From Engelhardtia mirabilis (GTDB taxonomy: Bacteria; Planctomycetota; UBA1135; GCA-002686595), in NCBI RefSeq assembly GCF_007748095.1, contig NZ_CP036287.1:3224001-3288000 (forward strand): a stretch of 64,000 nucleotides of DNA. Direction: 5' to 3'. The translations under genes and the position numbers were made by a program. The stretch's first letter is position 1; every line of letters begins with the position of its first letter. The notes below the pieces were generated by a model that had not been told where the DNA came from, made no database searches, and saw nothing but the letters and a program-made list of their open reading frames with translations. Of this stretch, positions 1 through 8,702 are shown one piece after another.

Positions 1-894
1 GGGGTCCAGAGCGATCACGCGCGTGGCGCCGTCGTCGTACCAGTCCTGGAGTTCGATCGACTCGAGCCCGCGGTGCAGTTGACCCATGGCGGCCTTGAGC
101 AGCTCGGCGTCCTGCAAGACCCGCTCGGCGCCGGCGGCGGCCTCGCGACGCCGCTCGAGTCCGTCCGCCAGGGACCGTGCCCGGGACAGCTTGCGCTCGA
201 GGCGCTGACGCACGCCCTTGCTCTCGCGCGCGGTGCGCGCGCCGTCGGCCGCGCCGCCGATGTGCCACTCGACGCGCCAGGACAGGGGCCCGTCGATCCT
301 GCGCGGCCGCGCGTCCTCGTCGTCGACCTCGGGTTCCGGCAAGGCGATCGCGAGGGGCTCGTCGTCGGCGGCGGTTCCCGGCTTGCCCGGTGGGGGAGTC
401 CAGGGCTGGCCAACGATCAGCCGTGGGGTCGCTCCCGCCTTGCTCGGCGGGGGCACGAGGATCGCCTGCACCAGCTCGCGGCCGTCGAGCAGCACCAGGT
501 TGGCGTGCCGCCCGGTCAGCTCGGCCACCAGGGCCGGGCGCGGGACCTCGCCCGTGGCGTCGCGGAAGCGCAGCAGGGCGATGCGGTCGCCGCGTGGCTG
601 CTCGATCGCCGCCAGGGTGCTGCCGACCAAGAGCGCGGCAGCCCGGTCGAAGAAGGAGCCGACCGAGCCCCTGTGCTTGAAGGCGCGGCCCTGCTGCAGG
701 TGGACGCGCGGTCCTTCGGGGTCAGCGGACAGGCGGATGCGCCGCACCGCCGGTCCGCCCTCCTCGAGCGGCTCCAGCACCACCAACAGATCGCGGGGCG
801 GCAGCGGCTGGATCTCGCGCACGCGCGCGCCCTCGCACAGGGGGCGAAGCTCAGCCAGGAGCTCCCCCAAGTGCGAGGCGCGCAGCGCGTGCAT
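1..894 (-). CDS. rqcH: NFACT/RqcH-family ribosome quality control protein, N-terminal part (runs off left edge)
   Basis: Reading the minus strand from the ATG at 894 gives 298 uninterrupted codons to the window edge, so the C-terminus is missing. The visible part matches the NFACT-N domain: MHALRASHLGELLAELRP at the start, an 'AIEQPRGDRIALLRF' strand near residue 96-110, and 'ELTGRHANLVLLD' near residue 123-136. A coiled-coil-like stretch follows (about 225-275), then 'WYDDGATRVIALDP', where the family normally continues into NAQ-type sequence. In the family, RqcH binds stalled 50S-peptidyl-tRNA and directs alanine tailing; NFACT proteins were earlier annotated as fibronectin-binding. The gene begins 19 bases after the ndk stop codon, so the two are probably co-transcribed. 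The catalytic D/R residues cannot be judged from a truncated gene. Family assignment is firm; the gene symbol is inferred. Confidence 0.85.
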   Translation of the reverse strand, partial: MHALRASHLGELLAELRPLCEGARVREIQPLPPRDLLVVLEPLEEGGPAVRRIRLSADPEGPRVHLQQGRAFKHRGSVGSFFDRAAALLVGSTLAAIEQPRGDRIALLRFRDATGEVPRPALVAELTGRHANLVLLDGRELVQAILVPPPSKAGATPRLIVGQPWTPPPGKPGTAADDEPLAIALPEPEVDDEDARPRRIDGPLSWRVEWHIGGAADGARTARESKGVRQRLERKLSRARSLADGLERRREAAAGAERVLQDAELLKAAMGQLHRGLESIELQDWYDDGATRVIALDP

Positions 895-913
895 GGTGGG
901 ACCCAGGTGAACC

Positions 914-1387
914 TCAGCCCTTCAGCTCTTCGCCGACGCTGTAGGACCACTCCAGGGTGCAGGGGGTCCAGTCGACGAGCTCGTCGGCGCCGGGGAAGAA
1001 GAGTGCCAGTTCCTTGGCCGCGGACTCAGCGCTGTCGGAGCCGTGCACGAGGTTGTTGGAGAAGGACATCCCCAGGTCGCCGCGGATGGTGCCGGGAGCG
1101 GCTTCGCGGGCGTTGGTCTTGCCCATCAGACCGCGCACGACGGCGATCGCGTCGATGCCCTCGAGGGCCATGGCGACCACCGGTCCGGAGCCCATGAAGC
1201 CGACCAGGCTCGGGAAGAAGGGGCGCTCCTTGTGGTCGGAATAGTGCTGCTCGAGCAGTTCCTTGGGGAACTGGCGCAGCTTCATGCCGACCAGCTTCAA
1301 GCCCTTCTGCTCGAAGCGGGTGAGGATCTGGCCGACGAGGCCACGCTGGACGGCGTCGGGCTTGCAGAGGACGAGGGTGCGTTCCAT
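914..1387 (-). CDS. ndk: Nucleoside diphosphate kinase
   Basis: The 157-residue protein starting MERTLVLCKPDAVQRGLVG is a canonical nucleoside diphosphate kinase, which transfers the gamma-phosphate of ATP to other NDPs through a phospho-histidine. The active-site motif 'NNLVHGSDS' is present near residue 115-125, and the substrate-binding 'RPFFPSLVGFMGSGPVVAM' stretch lies around 55-75. The frame stays open upstream to 1705, but the upstream residues are Pro/Arg-rich and unlike any NDK, so the ATG at 1387 is chosen. The C-terminus is somewhat longer than the 140-residue E. coli enzyme and resembles the 150-residue type. It is followed at 19 bases by the NFACT gene and is divergent from the ATP synthase operon. 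Confidence 0.97.
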   Translation of the reverse strand: MERTLVLCKPDAVQRGLVGQILTRFEQKGLKLVGMKLRQFPKELLEQHYSDHKERPFFPSLVGFMGSGPVVAMALEGIDAIAVVRGLMGKTNAREAAPGTIRGDLGMSFSNNLVHGSDSAESAAKELALFFPGADELVDWTPCTLEWSYSVGEELKG

Positions 1388-1868
1388 TGCGGATCGTGGG
1401 CGTTGCCCGATGGGGCGGTGGTGGGGCGTCGTCCTGCGGATGGGGCGCGGGACGTGGAGGAGACAGCTGTGTGGACAGCACAGAGGACAGCGGTGCCGGA
1501 CTGCCCGCGAAGCCGTGTTGGCTCCAAGGCGGGGCAGACAGGTCGAATCCGGCCGCTGCGGCGCGAATTTCGAGCGCAGGAGTCTACTGGGGCCGCCTGC
1601 CCGCGCAAGGCGCGGGGCCGCCGGGTCGGCTGCCGAGGGATGGACTGCGCGAGAGTGCGACAAAGTGTCGCAGTCTTCCCCAGGGTCGTCGGCCGGCCCG
1701 TGCACGGGCGGGGCGGCGCCGCCTGGATTTGAGTCGAAACCCGCGTCCCGCTGTTGACCCGGCGACCGCCAGCTCTAGATTGGCTCGCCGAAAGCGCGAT
1801 TCGGAACGCTCCGAGTCGCGTCAGCTCTCTCTCACCGGTCAATCTCACCGGCCTTCGATGACGCGCTC
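1388..1868. other. Divergent intergenic region between ndk and the ATP synthase operon
   Basis: This 481-base stretch has no convincing gene. It must contain the promoters of ndk (minus) and the atp operon (plus). The only good match I see is the candidate at 1754-1781 for the plus strand. Confidence 0.6.
1754..1781 (+). promoter_or_regulatory. Candidate sigma70-type promoter of the atp operon
   Basis: TTGACC (1754-1759) and TAGATT (1776-1781) are separated by 16 bases, a good housekeeping-promoter match in otherwise very GC-rich sequence. It lies about 88 bases upstream of the first operon gene at 1869. Prediction by inspection only. Confidence 0.5.
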
Positions 1869-2264
1869 GTGAGCGATACAAGACGATCGACCAGCGGCAG
1901 TCGACCCGACGAGACTCGCTCGCGCGGGGCCGACGACCAAGAACAGGCAGGCCGAGACGAGGCAAGCCGAGACGAGGCAAGTCGAGACGAGGCAAGTCGA
2001 GGCCAAGCGCAAGCACACAGTCCTCTCCCGGGCGGCAGCGACGCGCTGTCGTACGGGCAGGGAGCTGCCGGGCTCGGCCTGACCTTCGCGGCTTTCGTCG
2101 CTGCCTCGGCGGGCCTCGGATTCTGGATCGACGGTCGCTTCGGTTGGAGCCCCTGGGGCACGCTGGTCCTGTCGTTGTTCGGCGTCTTCAGTGGCATGGC
2201 CTGGATGATCGTGAAGGCCGGCGGCGTCGGCTCGAAGCGACGGCGTGGCAAGGGCGATGCCTGA
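1869..2264 (+). CDS. AtpZ/AtpI-family F0F1-ATPase-associated membrane protein
   Basis: 131 residues from a GTG start. The C-terminal half has two membrane segments (about 66-88 and 97-115) around 'GLGFWIDGRFG', the G-x-W-[IL]-D signature of AtpZ-type proteins. Small AtpZ proteins sit at the head of many atp operons, where AtpZ/AtpI are linked to ATP synthase assembly or Mg2+ supply. The first 55 residues are unlike the family: hydrophilic, with an in-frame repeat reading R-DEAS-R-DEAS. An internal start further downstream cannot be excluded, because the conserved domain begins only at about residue 57. Placement as first gene of the operon supports the call. Confidence 0.75.
   Translation: MSDTRRSTSGSRPDETRSRGADDQEQAGRDEASRDEASRDEASRGQAQAHSPLPGGSDALSYGQGAAGLGLTFAAFVAASAGLGFWIDGRFGWSPWGTLVLSLFGVFSGMAWMIVKAGGVGSKRRRGKGDA
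1951..1995 (+). repeat. Three 15-base tandem repeats inside the atpZ-like gene
   Basis: The unit GYCGAGACGAGGCAA occurs at 1951-1965, 1966-1980 and 1981-1995 with a degenerate fourth copy to about 2006. It is in frame and encodes repeated (S/G)RDEA. Confidence 0.95.
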
Positions 2265-2357
2265 GCGACGCGGTGCCGCTACGACGCGAAGGCCTGGGCC
2301 CGCGAGCTACCTGGCAGGGCCCGGCCTGGCGAAGTGAAGACTGACGCGACTGAGTGA

Positions 2358-2427
2358 CTGGACTCGACCGACTGGACTCGACCGACTGGACTCGACCGAC
2401 TGGACTCGACCGACTGGACTCGACCGA
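2358..2427 (+). repeat. Five perfect 14-base tandem repeats between the first two atp genes
   Basis: CTGGACTCGACCGA is repeated exactly five times without interruption. It lies in the 267-base non-coding gap between the atpZ-like and atpI-like genes. Because 14 is not a multiple of three and no gene covers it, it is a leader or spacer element rather than coding. Confidence 0.97.
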
Positions 2428-2531
2428 CAGCGACAGCACCTGCCTGAAGCCGACCAGCTCGGCCTCGACAACACACCTCCCCCCACTGACCGACCCGAGA
2501 CGCCCCAGTCGGCGAATCGGTGCCGATCGCG

Positions 2532-3020
2532 ATGACTCTCACCAACATCTGCCTAATCCTGCTCAGCGCCGTCGCCGGCGTGGTTGCGTGGATTCTCGGT
2601 GGACGCGAGGGCACCGGCGTGCTGCTCGGATCCTTGCTCGCGGCGGGCCTCACCGGGTTGGGGATGGCCTACCAGCGACAGGTCCTGGCGACGCGCCCCA
2701 ACCTCGCGGTGGGCGTGCTCGGCCTGTTCATGGTGGTCAAGATGTTCTGCCTCTTGATCGGCGCAGCGATCCTGCGCTACGTACCCTTCGCCGCCGAGCG
2801 CGCGGACTGGCGCGCTTTCGTCGTTGCCTTCGCACCGGTCGCAGTCTTGGCCTTGATCGTCGGCGCCGGTGACACCATGCGTCGGTTGAAGGCGCAGTCC
2901 CGCACTGGAACCGGGGCTACCGAAGCTGGAGCGGCCGGATCGAGCGCGCCCCGCTCGAACGACGCACTCGCCACCAACGACTCGATTCAATCGGCGGTCC
3001 GCGCTTCGCTCGAAGCCTGA
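2532..3020 (+). CDS. atpI: AtpI-like ATP synthase membrane protein
   Basis: 162 residues from ATG 2532; a GTG at 2520 would add four residues. Four hydrophobic segments are visible at about 4-22, 31-48, 62-85 and 94-112, followed by a hydrophilic Ala/Ser/Thr-rich tail of about 45 residues. Length, four-helix layout and position immediately before atpB fit the AtpI/subunit I group, thought to help assemble the c-ring. Sequence conservation in the family is weak, so the call rests mainly on topology and operon position. Confidence 0.7.
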   Translation: MTLTNICLILLSAVAGVVAWILGGREGTGVLLGSLLAAGLTGLGMAYQRQVLATRPNLAVGVLGLFMVVKMFCLLIGAAILRYVPFAAERADWRAFVVAFAPVAVLALIVGAGDTMRRLKAQSRTGTGATEAGAAGSSAPRSNDALATNDSIQSAVRASLEA

Positions 3021-3116
3021 CCCCACCGATTCAACTCCGCCTCCCCCGGCACGTCCCCCTCTCACCCTCCCCAACGTCGGCTCCGCCAACCCGCTCCCCG
3101 CAGTAGCTGCATCCGG

Positions 3117-4196
3117 ATGGGAAACCTGCTCAACCTCCGCGCCCTGGCGATGATCGCTGTGATCGTCGGTGCCATCGCATTGAACATCAAGTTCGTGCCG
3201 CACCACGATGACCCCGACGTCTTCCAGCAGCTCTTCGCGCACGTCCTGCCCGCGCAGTTGATGACCGGCGGTCACGGCGATCACGGTGCCGATGAGGCGC
3301 ACGGTGCCGATGAAGCGACTGACGCCGCTCACGGCTCGGTCGAGCAAGCCGCTCAGGACCATGGCGCCGACGGACATGCGGCCGATTCGCACACGGAAGC
3401 CGGTGCCGATTCACACGGTGCCGGAAGCCGAGTTCTGACCGCGCCCCTGCCTGGCTTCCTGGCGGGTTTCGACATGACCGGGGACGCGGACTCTCCGGCT
3501 CTGGTCCTGACCAACCTGCAGATCTTCCAGATCGCCGCGGTGCTGCTGATCCTGATCGGCTTCTGGGGCGTGCCGAACTACCTGCGGACCGGCCACGGCG
3601 ACGTGATCTCGCGCTTCTTCGCGGGCTTCGCCACCTGGCTGCGCGACGACGTCGTGAACCCCGCGATGGGGCGCGAGTTGGGGGGCAAGTTCCTGCCCTT
3701 CTTCCTCGCGATCTTCTTCTTCATCCTGTTCATGAACCTGATGGGGCTCTTGCCGTGGTCGGCGACGCCCACCGCCAGCGTCTTCGTCACCGGCGCCCTG
3801 GCGATGATGACCCTCGGGATCATGATCGTCGGCGGGATGATCGCCCAGGGTCCGCTGACCTTCTGGAAGACCCTGATCCCGCACGTGCCCGCGCCCCTGC
3901 TGATCATCATGATCCCCGTCGAGCTGATGGGTCTGGTGGTGAAGCCGGTCGCGTTGATGATCCGACTCTTCGCGACCATGATGGGTGGGCACCTGGTGGT
4001 GCTCTCCTTCCTGGGCCTGATCTTCTACATGGCCCAGTCGATGGGCACTGGCGTCGGCATCGCGACCACGCCCCTGTGGATCGGCTTCGCGGTCTTCATC
4101 ATGATCATCGAGGCCTTCGTGGCGCTGCTGCAGGCCTACATCTTCACCCAACTGTCCGTGCTCTTCATCAGCGGGGCGCTGCACCCCGAGCACTGA
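3117..4196 (+). CDS. atpB: ATP synthase F0 subunit a, with a His-rich N-terminal insert
   Basis: 359 residues, about 90 longer than the E. coli protein. The C-terminal 240 residues form the normal subunit a fold. 'VKPVALMIRLFATMMGGH' carries the essential stator arginine facing the c-ring, and 'FVALLQAYIFTQLSVLFI' is the last helix. After a first hydrophobic segment (about 8-25), residues 50-105 are an unusual His/Asp/Gly/Ala-rich stretch containing repeats such as GGHGDHGADEAHGADEA. The extra length is almost entirely this insert. The protein conducts protons between the two half-channels with the c-ring. It is followed by atpE after a 162-base gap. Confidence 0.96.
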   Translation: MGNLLNLRALAMIAVIVGAIALNIKFVPHHDDPDVFQQLFAHVLPAQLMTGGHGDHGADEAHGADEATDAAHGSVEQAAQDHGADGHAADSHTEAGADSHGAGSRVLTAPLPGFLAGFDMTGDADSPALVLTNLQIFQIAAVLLILIGFWGVPNYLRTGHGDVISRFFAGFATWLRDDVVNPAMGRELGGKFLPFFLAIFFFILFMNLMGLLPWSATPTASVFVTGALAMMTLGIMIVGGMIAQGPLTFWKTLIPHVPAPLLIIMIPVELMGLVVKPVALMIRLFATMMGGHLVVLSFLGLIFYMAQSMGTGVGIATTPLWIGFAVFIMIIEAFVALLQAYIFTQLSVLFISGALHPEH

Positions 4197-4358
4197 TCGA
4201 CGGCATCGATCGAACACTGGGCTCCGCGTCGCAGACGCGACTGGAGTCCAGTCCCGTCCGGCGGGACCTGACACCCAGAGCGTCGCGTCCCCGAATCAAC
4301 ATCCCACCAACCCCTCGAGCTCGCCGATCGGCTGGCTCGCCTACCGACTTCGGATTCC

Positions 4359-4610
4359 ATGCTGCAAGAGATCTCTGAGCCTGCCGCCGCCGCCTACATG
4401 GCCAAGATGGGTGCCGCCCTCGGCGCCGGTCTCGCTCCCCTCGGTGCCGGCCTCGGCATCGGCCGTATCGGCGGCCAGGCCAACGAGGCCATCGCCCGCC
4501 AGCCCGAGGCGACCGCCGACATCCGCGGCGCGTCGATCCTCTTCGCGGCGCTGATCGAGGGTGTCGCCCTCTTCGCCGTCGTCGTGACCCTGCTCGTCGC
4601 CCTCGGCTGA
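4359..4610 (+). CDS. atpE: ATP synthase F0 subunit c
   Basis: 83 residues forming the typical two-helix hairpin. The polar loop is 'ARQPE' (about 46-50), and the ion-carrying carboxylate is Glu67 in 'AALIEGVALFA'. Residues following the Glu (G-V-A) are those of proton-type rings, without the Ser/Thr pair of Na+-type rings, so a proton ring is inferred. The N-terminal helix has the Gly/Ala-rich packing motif. The gene is followed by a strong stem-loop (4632-4656), which may help set the high c-subunit expression the complex requires. Confidence 0.97.
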   Translation: MLQEISEPAAAAYMAKMGAALGAGLAPLGAGLGIGRIGGQANEAIARQPEATADIRGASILFAALIEGVALFAVVVTLLVALG

Positions 4611-4631
4611 CAAGCAATCGCGGTGGGTAGC

Positions 4632-4656
4632 GCCCGACGCCTGGTAGGCGTCGGGC
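4632..4656 (+). promoter_or_regulatory. Perfect 10-bp stem-loop in the atpE-atpF spacer
   Basis: GCCCGACGCC (4632-4641), loop TGGTA, GGCGTCGGGC (4647-4656). It begins 22 bases after the atpE stop codon and has no following T-tract. It therefore fits an RNA-stabilising or attenuating element better than a full terminator. Confidence 0.7.
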
Positions 4657-4760
4657 ACGCACGCCGCCCTCGCTCGAGGACCCCTCGGGGTCCACGTCGG
4701 CGAGGCGCGAAGCCCAGCGCTGCGCGCCGAAACCATCGTTCACCACGCCGCGTCGTCACC

Positions 4761-4794
4761 CGCGCTGCATCGTTACCCGCGCTGCATCGTTACC
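4761..4794 (+). repeat. Two 17-base direct repeats upstream of atpF
   Basis: CGCGCTGCATCGTTACC occurs twice in tandem, 31 bases before the atpF ATG. The spacer between atpE and atpF (214 bases) otherwise shows only the stem-loop at 4632. Confidence 0.9.
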
Positions 4795-4824
4795 CGTACC
4801 TAGCGATCGCTGGACCCCGACCCC

Positions 4825-5358
4825 ATGATCCAACTCACGGCTTTCCCGCTGCTCGCAGAAGGGGGCTTCAACCCCTTCGAGCTCACGTTCGCGGGCGGCG
4901 CCCTTTGGACCTGGGCCATCTTCCTTCTGGCCCTGTGGCCGATCTGGACGATGGTCATGGGCCCGGTCACTCGCGCGCTCCTCGAGCGTGACGAATTGGC
5001 CAAGCGCGCCATCACCCAGGCCGAGAAGGCCAGTGCCGACGCCGAGGCCGCCCGGGCCGAGGTCGAGGTGCGGCTGGGTGAAGCTCGCGTGGAGGCCCAG
5101 AAGCTCCTGACCCAGGCCCGCGAGCGCGCGGAGACCCGCGAGCGCGAGCTCGTGGACGCCGCCAAGGCGGAAGCGACGGCCCTGCTCGAGAACGCTCGGT
5201 CGCAGATCCGCGCCGAGCAGGACAAGGCCATCGCGGCGATTCGCAGCGAGGTCGTCGAGTTGTCCCTGTCCGCGGCATCGAAGGTGCTGGAGCGGAACGT
5301 GGGCAGCGACGACGATCGGCGCATGGTCACCGAGCTGGTCGGAGGCGCGAGCCAGTGA
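4825..5358 (+). CDS. atpF: ATP synthase F0 subunit b
   Basis: 177 residues. An N-terminal membrane segment (about 24-46, 'GGALWTWAIFLLALWPIW') is followed by a long charged Ala/Glu/Arg-rich helix (50-150) that forms the peripheral stalk dimer. The C-terminal 'VELSLSAASKVLERNV' matches the part that contacts delta. The stop overlaps the start of atpH by four bases (GTGA), so translation is probably coupled. Confidence 0.93.
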   Translation: MIQLTAFPLLAEGGFNPFELTFAGGALWTWAIFLLALWPIWTMVMGPVTRALLERDELAKRAITQAEKASADAEAARAEVEVRLGEARVEAQKLLTQARERAETRERELVDAAKAEATALLENARSQIRAEQDKAIAAIRSEVVELSLSAASKVLERNVGSDDDRRMVTELVGGASQ

Positions 5359-5915
5359 GCAGCTTCGACGCCGTCAGCGCGCGCTACGCGGAGGCGCTCT
5401 ACGCCCTCGCACAGAAGGCCGGAGCCCTCGAGTCCGTGCTCGGCGATGTCGAGCGTCTGACTGCCGAGATCGCCAGCCCGAAGGTGCGCGCCTACCTCTT
5501 CAACCCGCGCTTCGCAGCGGAACAGCGCATCAAGATCCTGGACCCGCTCCTGGGCGGCATGCACCAGCTGACCCAGAACCTGGTTCGACTGCTGTTCGAC
5601 CGCAACCGCGACGGCGTGCTGCTCTCGCTGGGCGACGCCCTGCGTGCGAAGCAACTGACCGAACGCGGAGCCGTCGACGGTGTGGTCGAGAGCGCTCGGC
5701 CCCTGTCTGGCGAGCAGCTCGACGAGCTGAAGACCGGACTTCGGGCCCGCATGGGCAAGGAAGTCCTGCTCGACAACCGCATCGTCCCCGACCTGGTCGG
5801 AGGCATTCGAGTGATTGTCGGCAGCTCGATGATCGACTACTCGGTCAAGGGCCGCCTGGCCGGGCTACGAGACCGAATGAACCGCGCGCCGCTCAGCGCT
5901 GCTGCCCGAGCCTGA
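5355..5915 (+). CDS. atpH: ATP synthase F1 subunit delta
   Basis: 186 residues from a GTG start overlapping the atpF stop. The N-terminal helical domain starts 'AVSARYAEALYALAQKAG', a typical delta/OSCP opening. The C-terminal part 'LVGGIRVIVGSSMIDYSVKGRLAGLRDRM' is the conserved end that binds the stalk. Delta links F1 to subunit b. Length and position are normal. Confidence 0.93.
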   Translation: MSSFDAVSARYAEALYALAQKAGALESVLGDVERLTAEIASPKVRAYLFNPRFAAEQRIKILDPLLGGMHQLTQNLVRLLFDRNRDGVLLSLGDALRAKQLTERGAVDGVVESARPLSGEQLDELKTGLRARMGKEVLLDNRIVPDLVGGIRVIVGSSMIDYSVKGRLAGLRDRMNRAPLSAAARA

Positions 5916-6093
5916 GACCGATCCGCTCCGACTGACTGAATCCTGTCCGACTGGCCTCACTGTCATACGGGGCCGGCCCTGCCGGCACCGACCGACCCGC
6001 TCTGACCCATCGATTCGCACCGGCGGATCGTCCCGAACACCCTCCGCGGCCGCGACCATCGAGTCCAGCCGACACAACCGACTCCAAGAACCC

Positions 6094-7662
<1,569 letters not shown>

Positions 7663-7730
7663 CCGCGACCGTCCGAGCCTGAGTCGCATTCCCGCACCCG
7701 GTCCCCACACACTCGGTTCCAACCCACCCG

Positions 7731-8639
7731 ATGGCTGGCATTCGTGAGCTTCGCGGACGGATCAAATCCGTCGGCAACATCAAGCAGATCACGCGAGCGA
7801 TGGAGATGGTCGCCTCGACCAAACTCCGTCGCTTCCAGGATCGTGCGGTCGCTTCGCGTCCCTACGCGACGGAGATCACCGGTCTGGTGGGGCGTCTCGC
7901 TGGCGTGCTCGGCGAAGACCTGGCCGATCGCCCGCTGTTCAAGCCGGGTGCTGGCGAGGCCACGGCCGTGCTGCTGGTGACCTCGGACCGAGGTCTGTGC
8001 GGCGGCTACAACGCCAACGTGTTCCGCGTGCTCGAGGAGTGGCTATTGGCTCGCAAGGAGAGCGGCGACAACTCGTCGGTGCACTTCTTCGTGTACGGCC
8101 GCAAGGGGTACAAGTACCTGACCAAGCGCGGCCACAAGGTGGAGCGCTACCTGGTCGAGCCGCCCCTGGAGGAAATCGACTTCCCCAACGCGGCGCGCAC
8201 CGCGGCGGTCCTGACCCAGGCCTTCGAGACCGGCGCGTACCGGGACGTGAAGATGATCTTCACGGCCTTCATCTCGGCCGCCAAGTACGTACCGGAATCG
8301 GTGCCCTTCCTGCCTATCGCACCGGACGCCCTCGGCGCCGGCGATTCGGGGAGCGACGGGTCGTCGGACCTCGCCGCCGGCGGGGACGTGTTGCTCGAGC
8401 CCGACGCGAACTCGATCTTCGACTCCCTGATTCCGCGCTACCTCGAGACGCGCATCTACAACGCGCTGATCGAATCGCTCACCTCGGAGTACGCCAGCCG
8501 CCGCGCTTCGATGAAGAACGCGACCGACGCGGCTTCGGACATGCAGGGCGAGCTGAAGCTGCTCTACAACCGACTGCGTCAAGAGACGATCACCAAGGAG
8601 CTGCTCGACATCGTCGGCGGCGCCGAAGCGGTCCGCTGA
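7731..8639 (+). CDS. atpG: ATP synthase F1 subunit gamma
   Basis: 302 residues. The central-shaft signature is intact at both ends: 'GRIKSVGNIKQITRAMEMVA' at the N-terminus and 'MKNATDAASDMQGELKLLYNRLRQETITKELLDIVGGAEA' (in two parts) at the C-terminus. The Rossmann-like middle contains 'LLVTSDRGLCGGYNANVFR'. A Gly/Ser/Asp-rich loop at about 203-222 makes it slightly longer than the 287-residue E. coli protein. It rotates inside the alpha3beta3 ring. Confidence 0.97.
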   Translation: MAGIRELRGRIKSVGNIKQITRAMEMVASTKLRRFQDRAVASRPYATEITGLVGRLAGVLGEDLADRPLFKPGAGEATAVLLVTSDRGLCGGYNANVFRVLEEWLLARKESGDNSSVHFFVYGRKGYKYLTKRGHKVERYLVEPPLEEIDFPNAARTAAVLTQAFETGAYRDVKMIFTAFISAAKYVPESVPFLPIAPDALGAGDSGSDGSSDLAAGGDVLLEPDANSIFDSLIPRYLETRIYNALIESLTSEYASRRASMKNATDAASDMQGELKLLYNRLRQETITKELLDIVGGAEAVR

Positions 8640-8702
8640 CCCGCACAGCAGACCACCACCCTCACCCGCACGAACGCTCCTTCGTTCCACGAGCCCTCAG
8701 CC

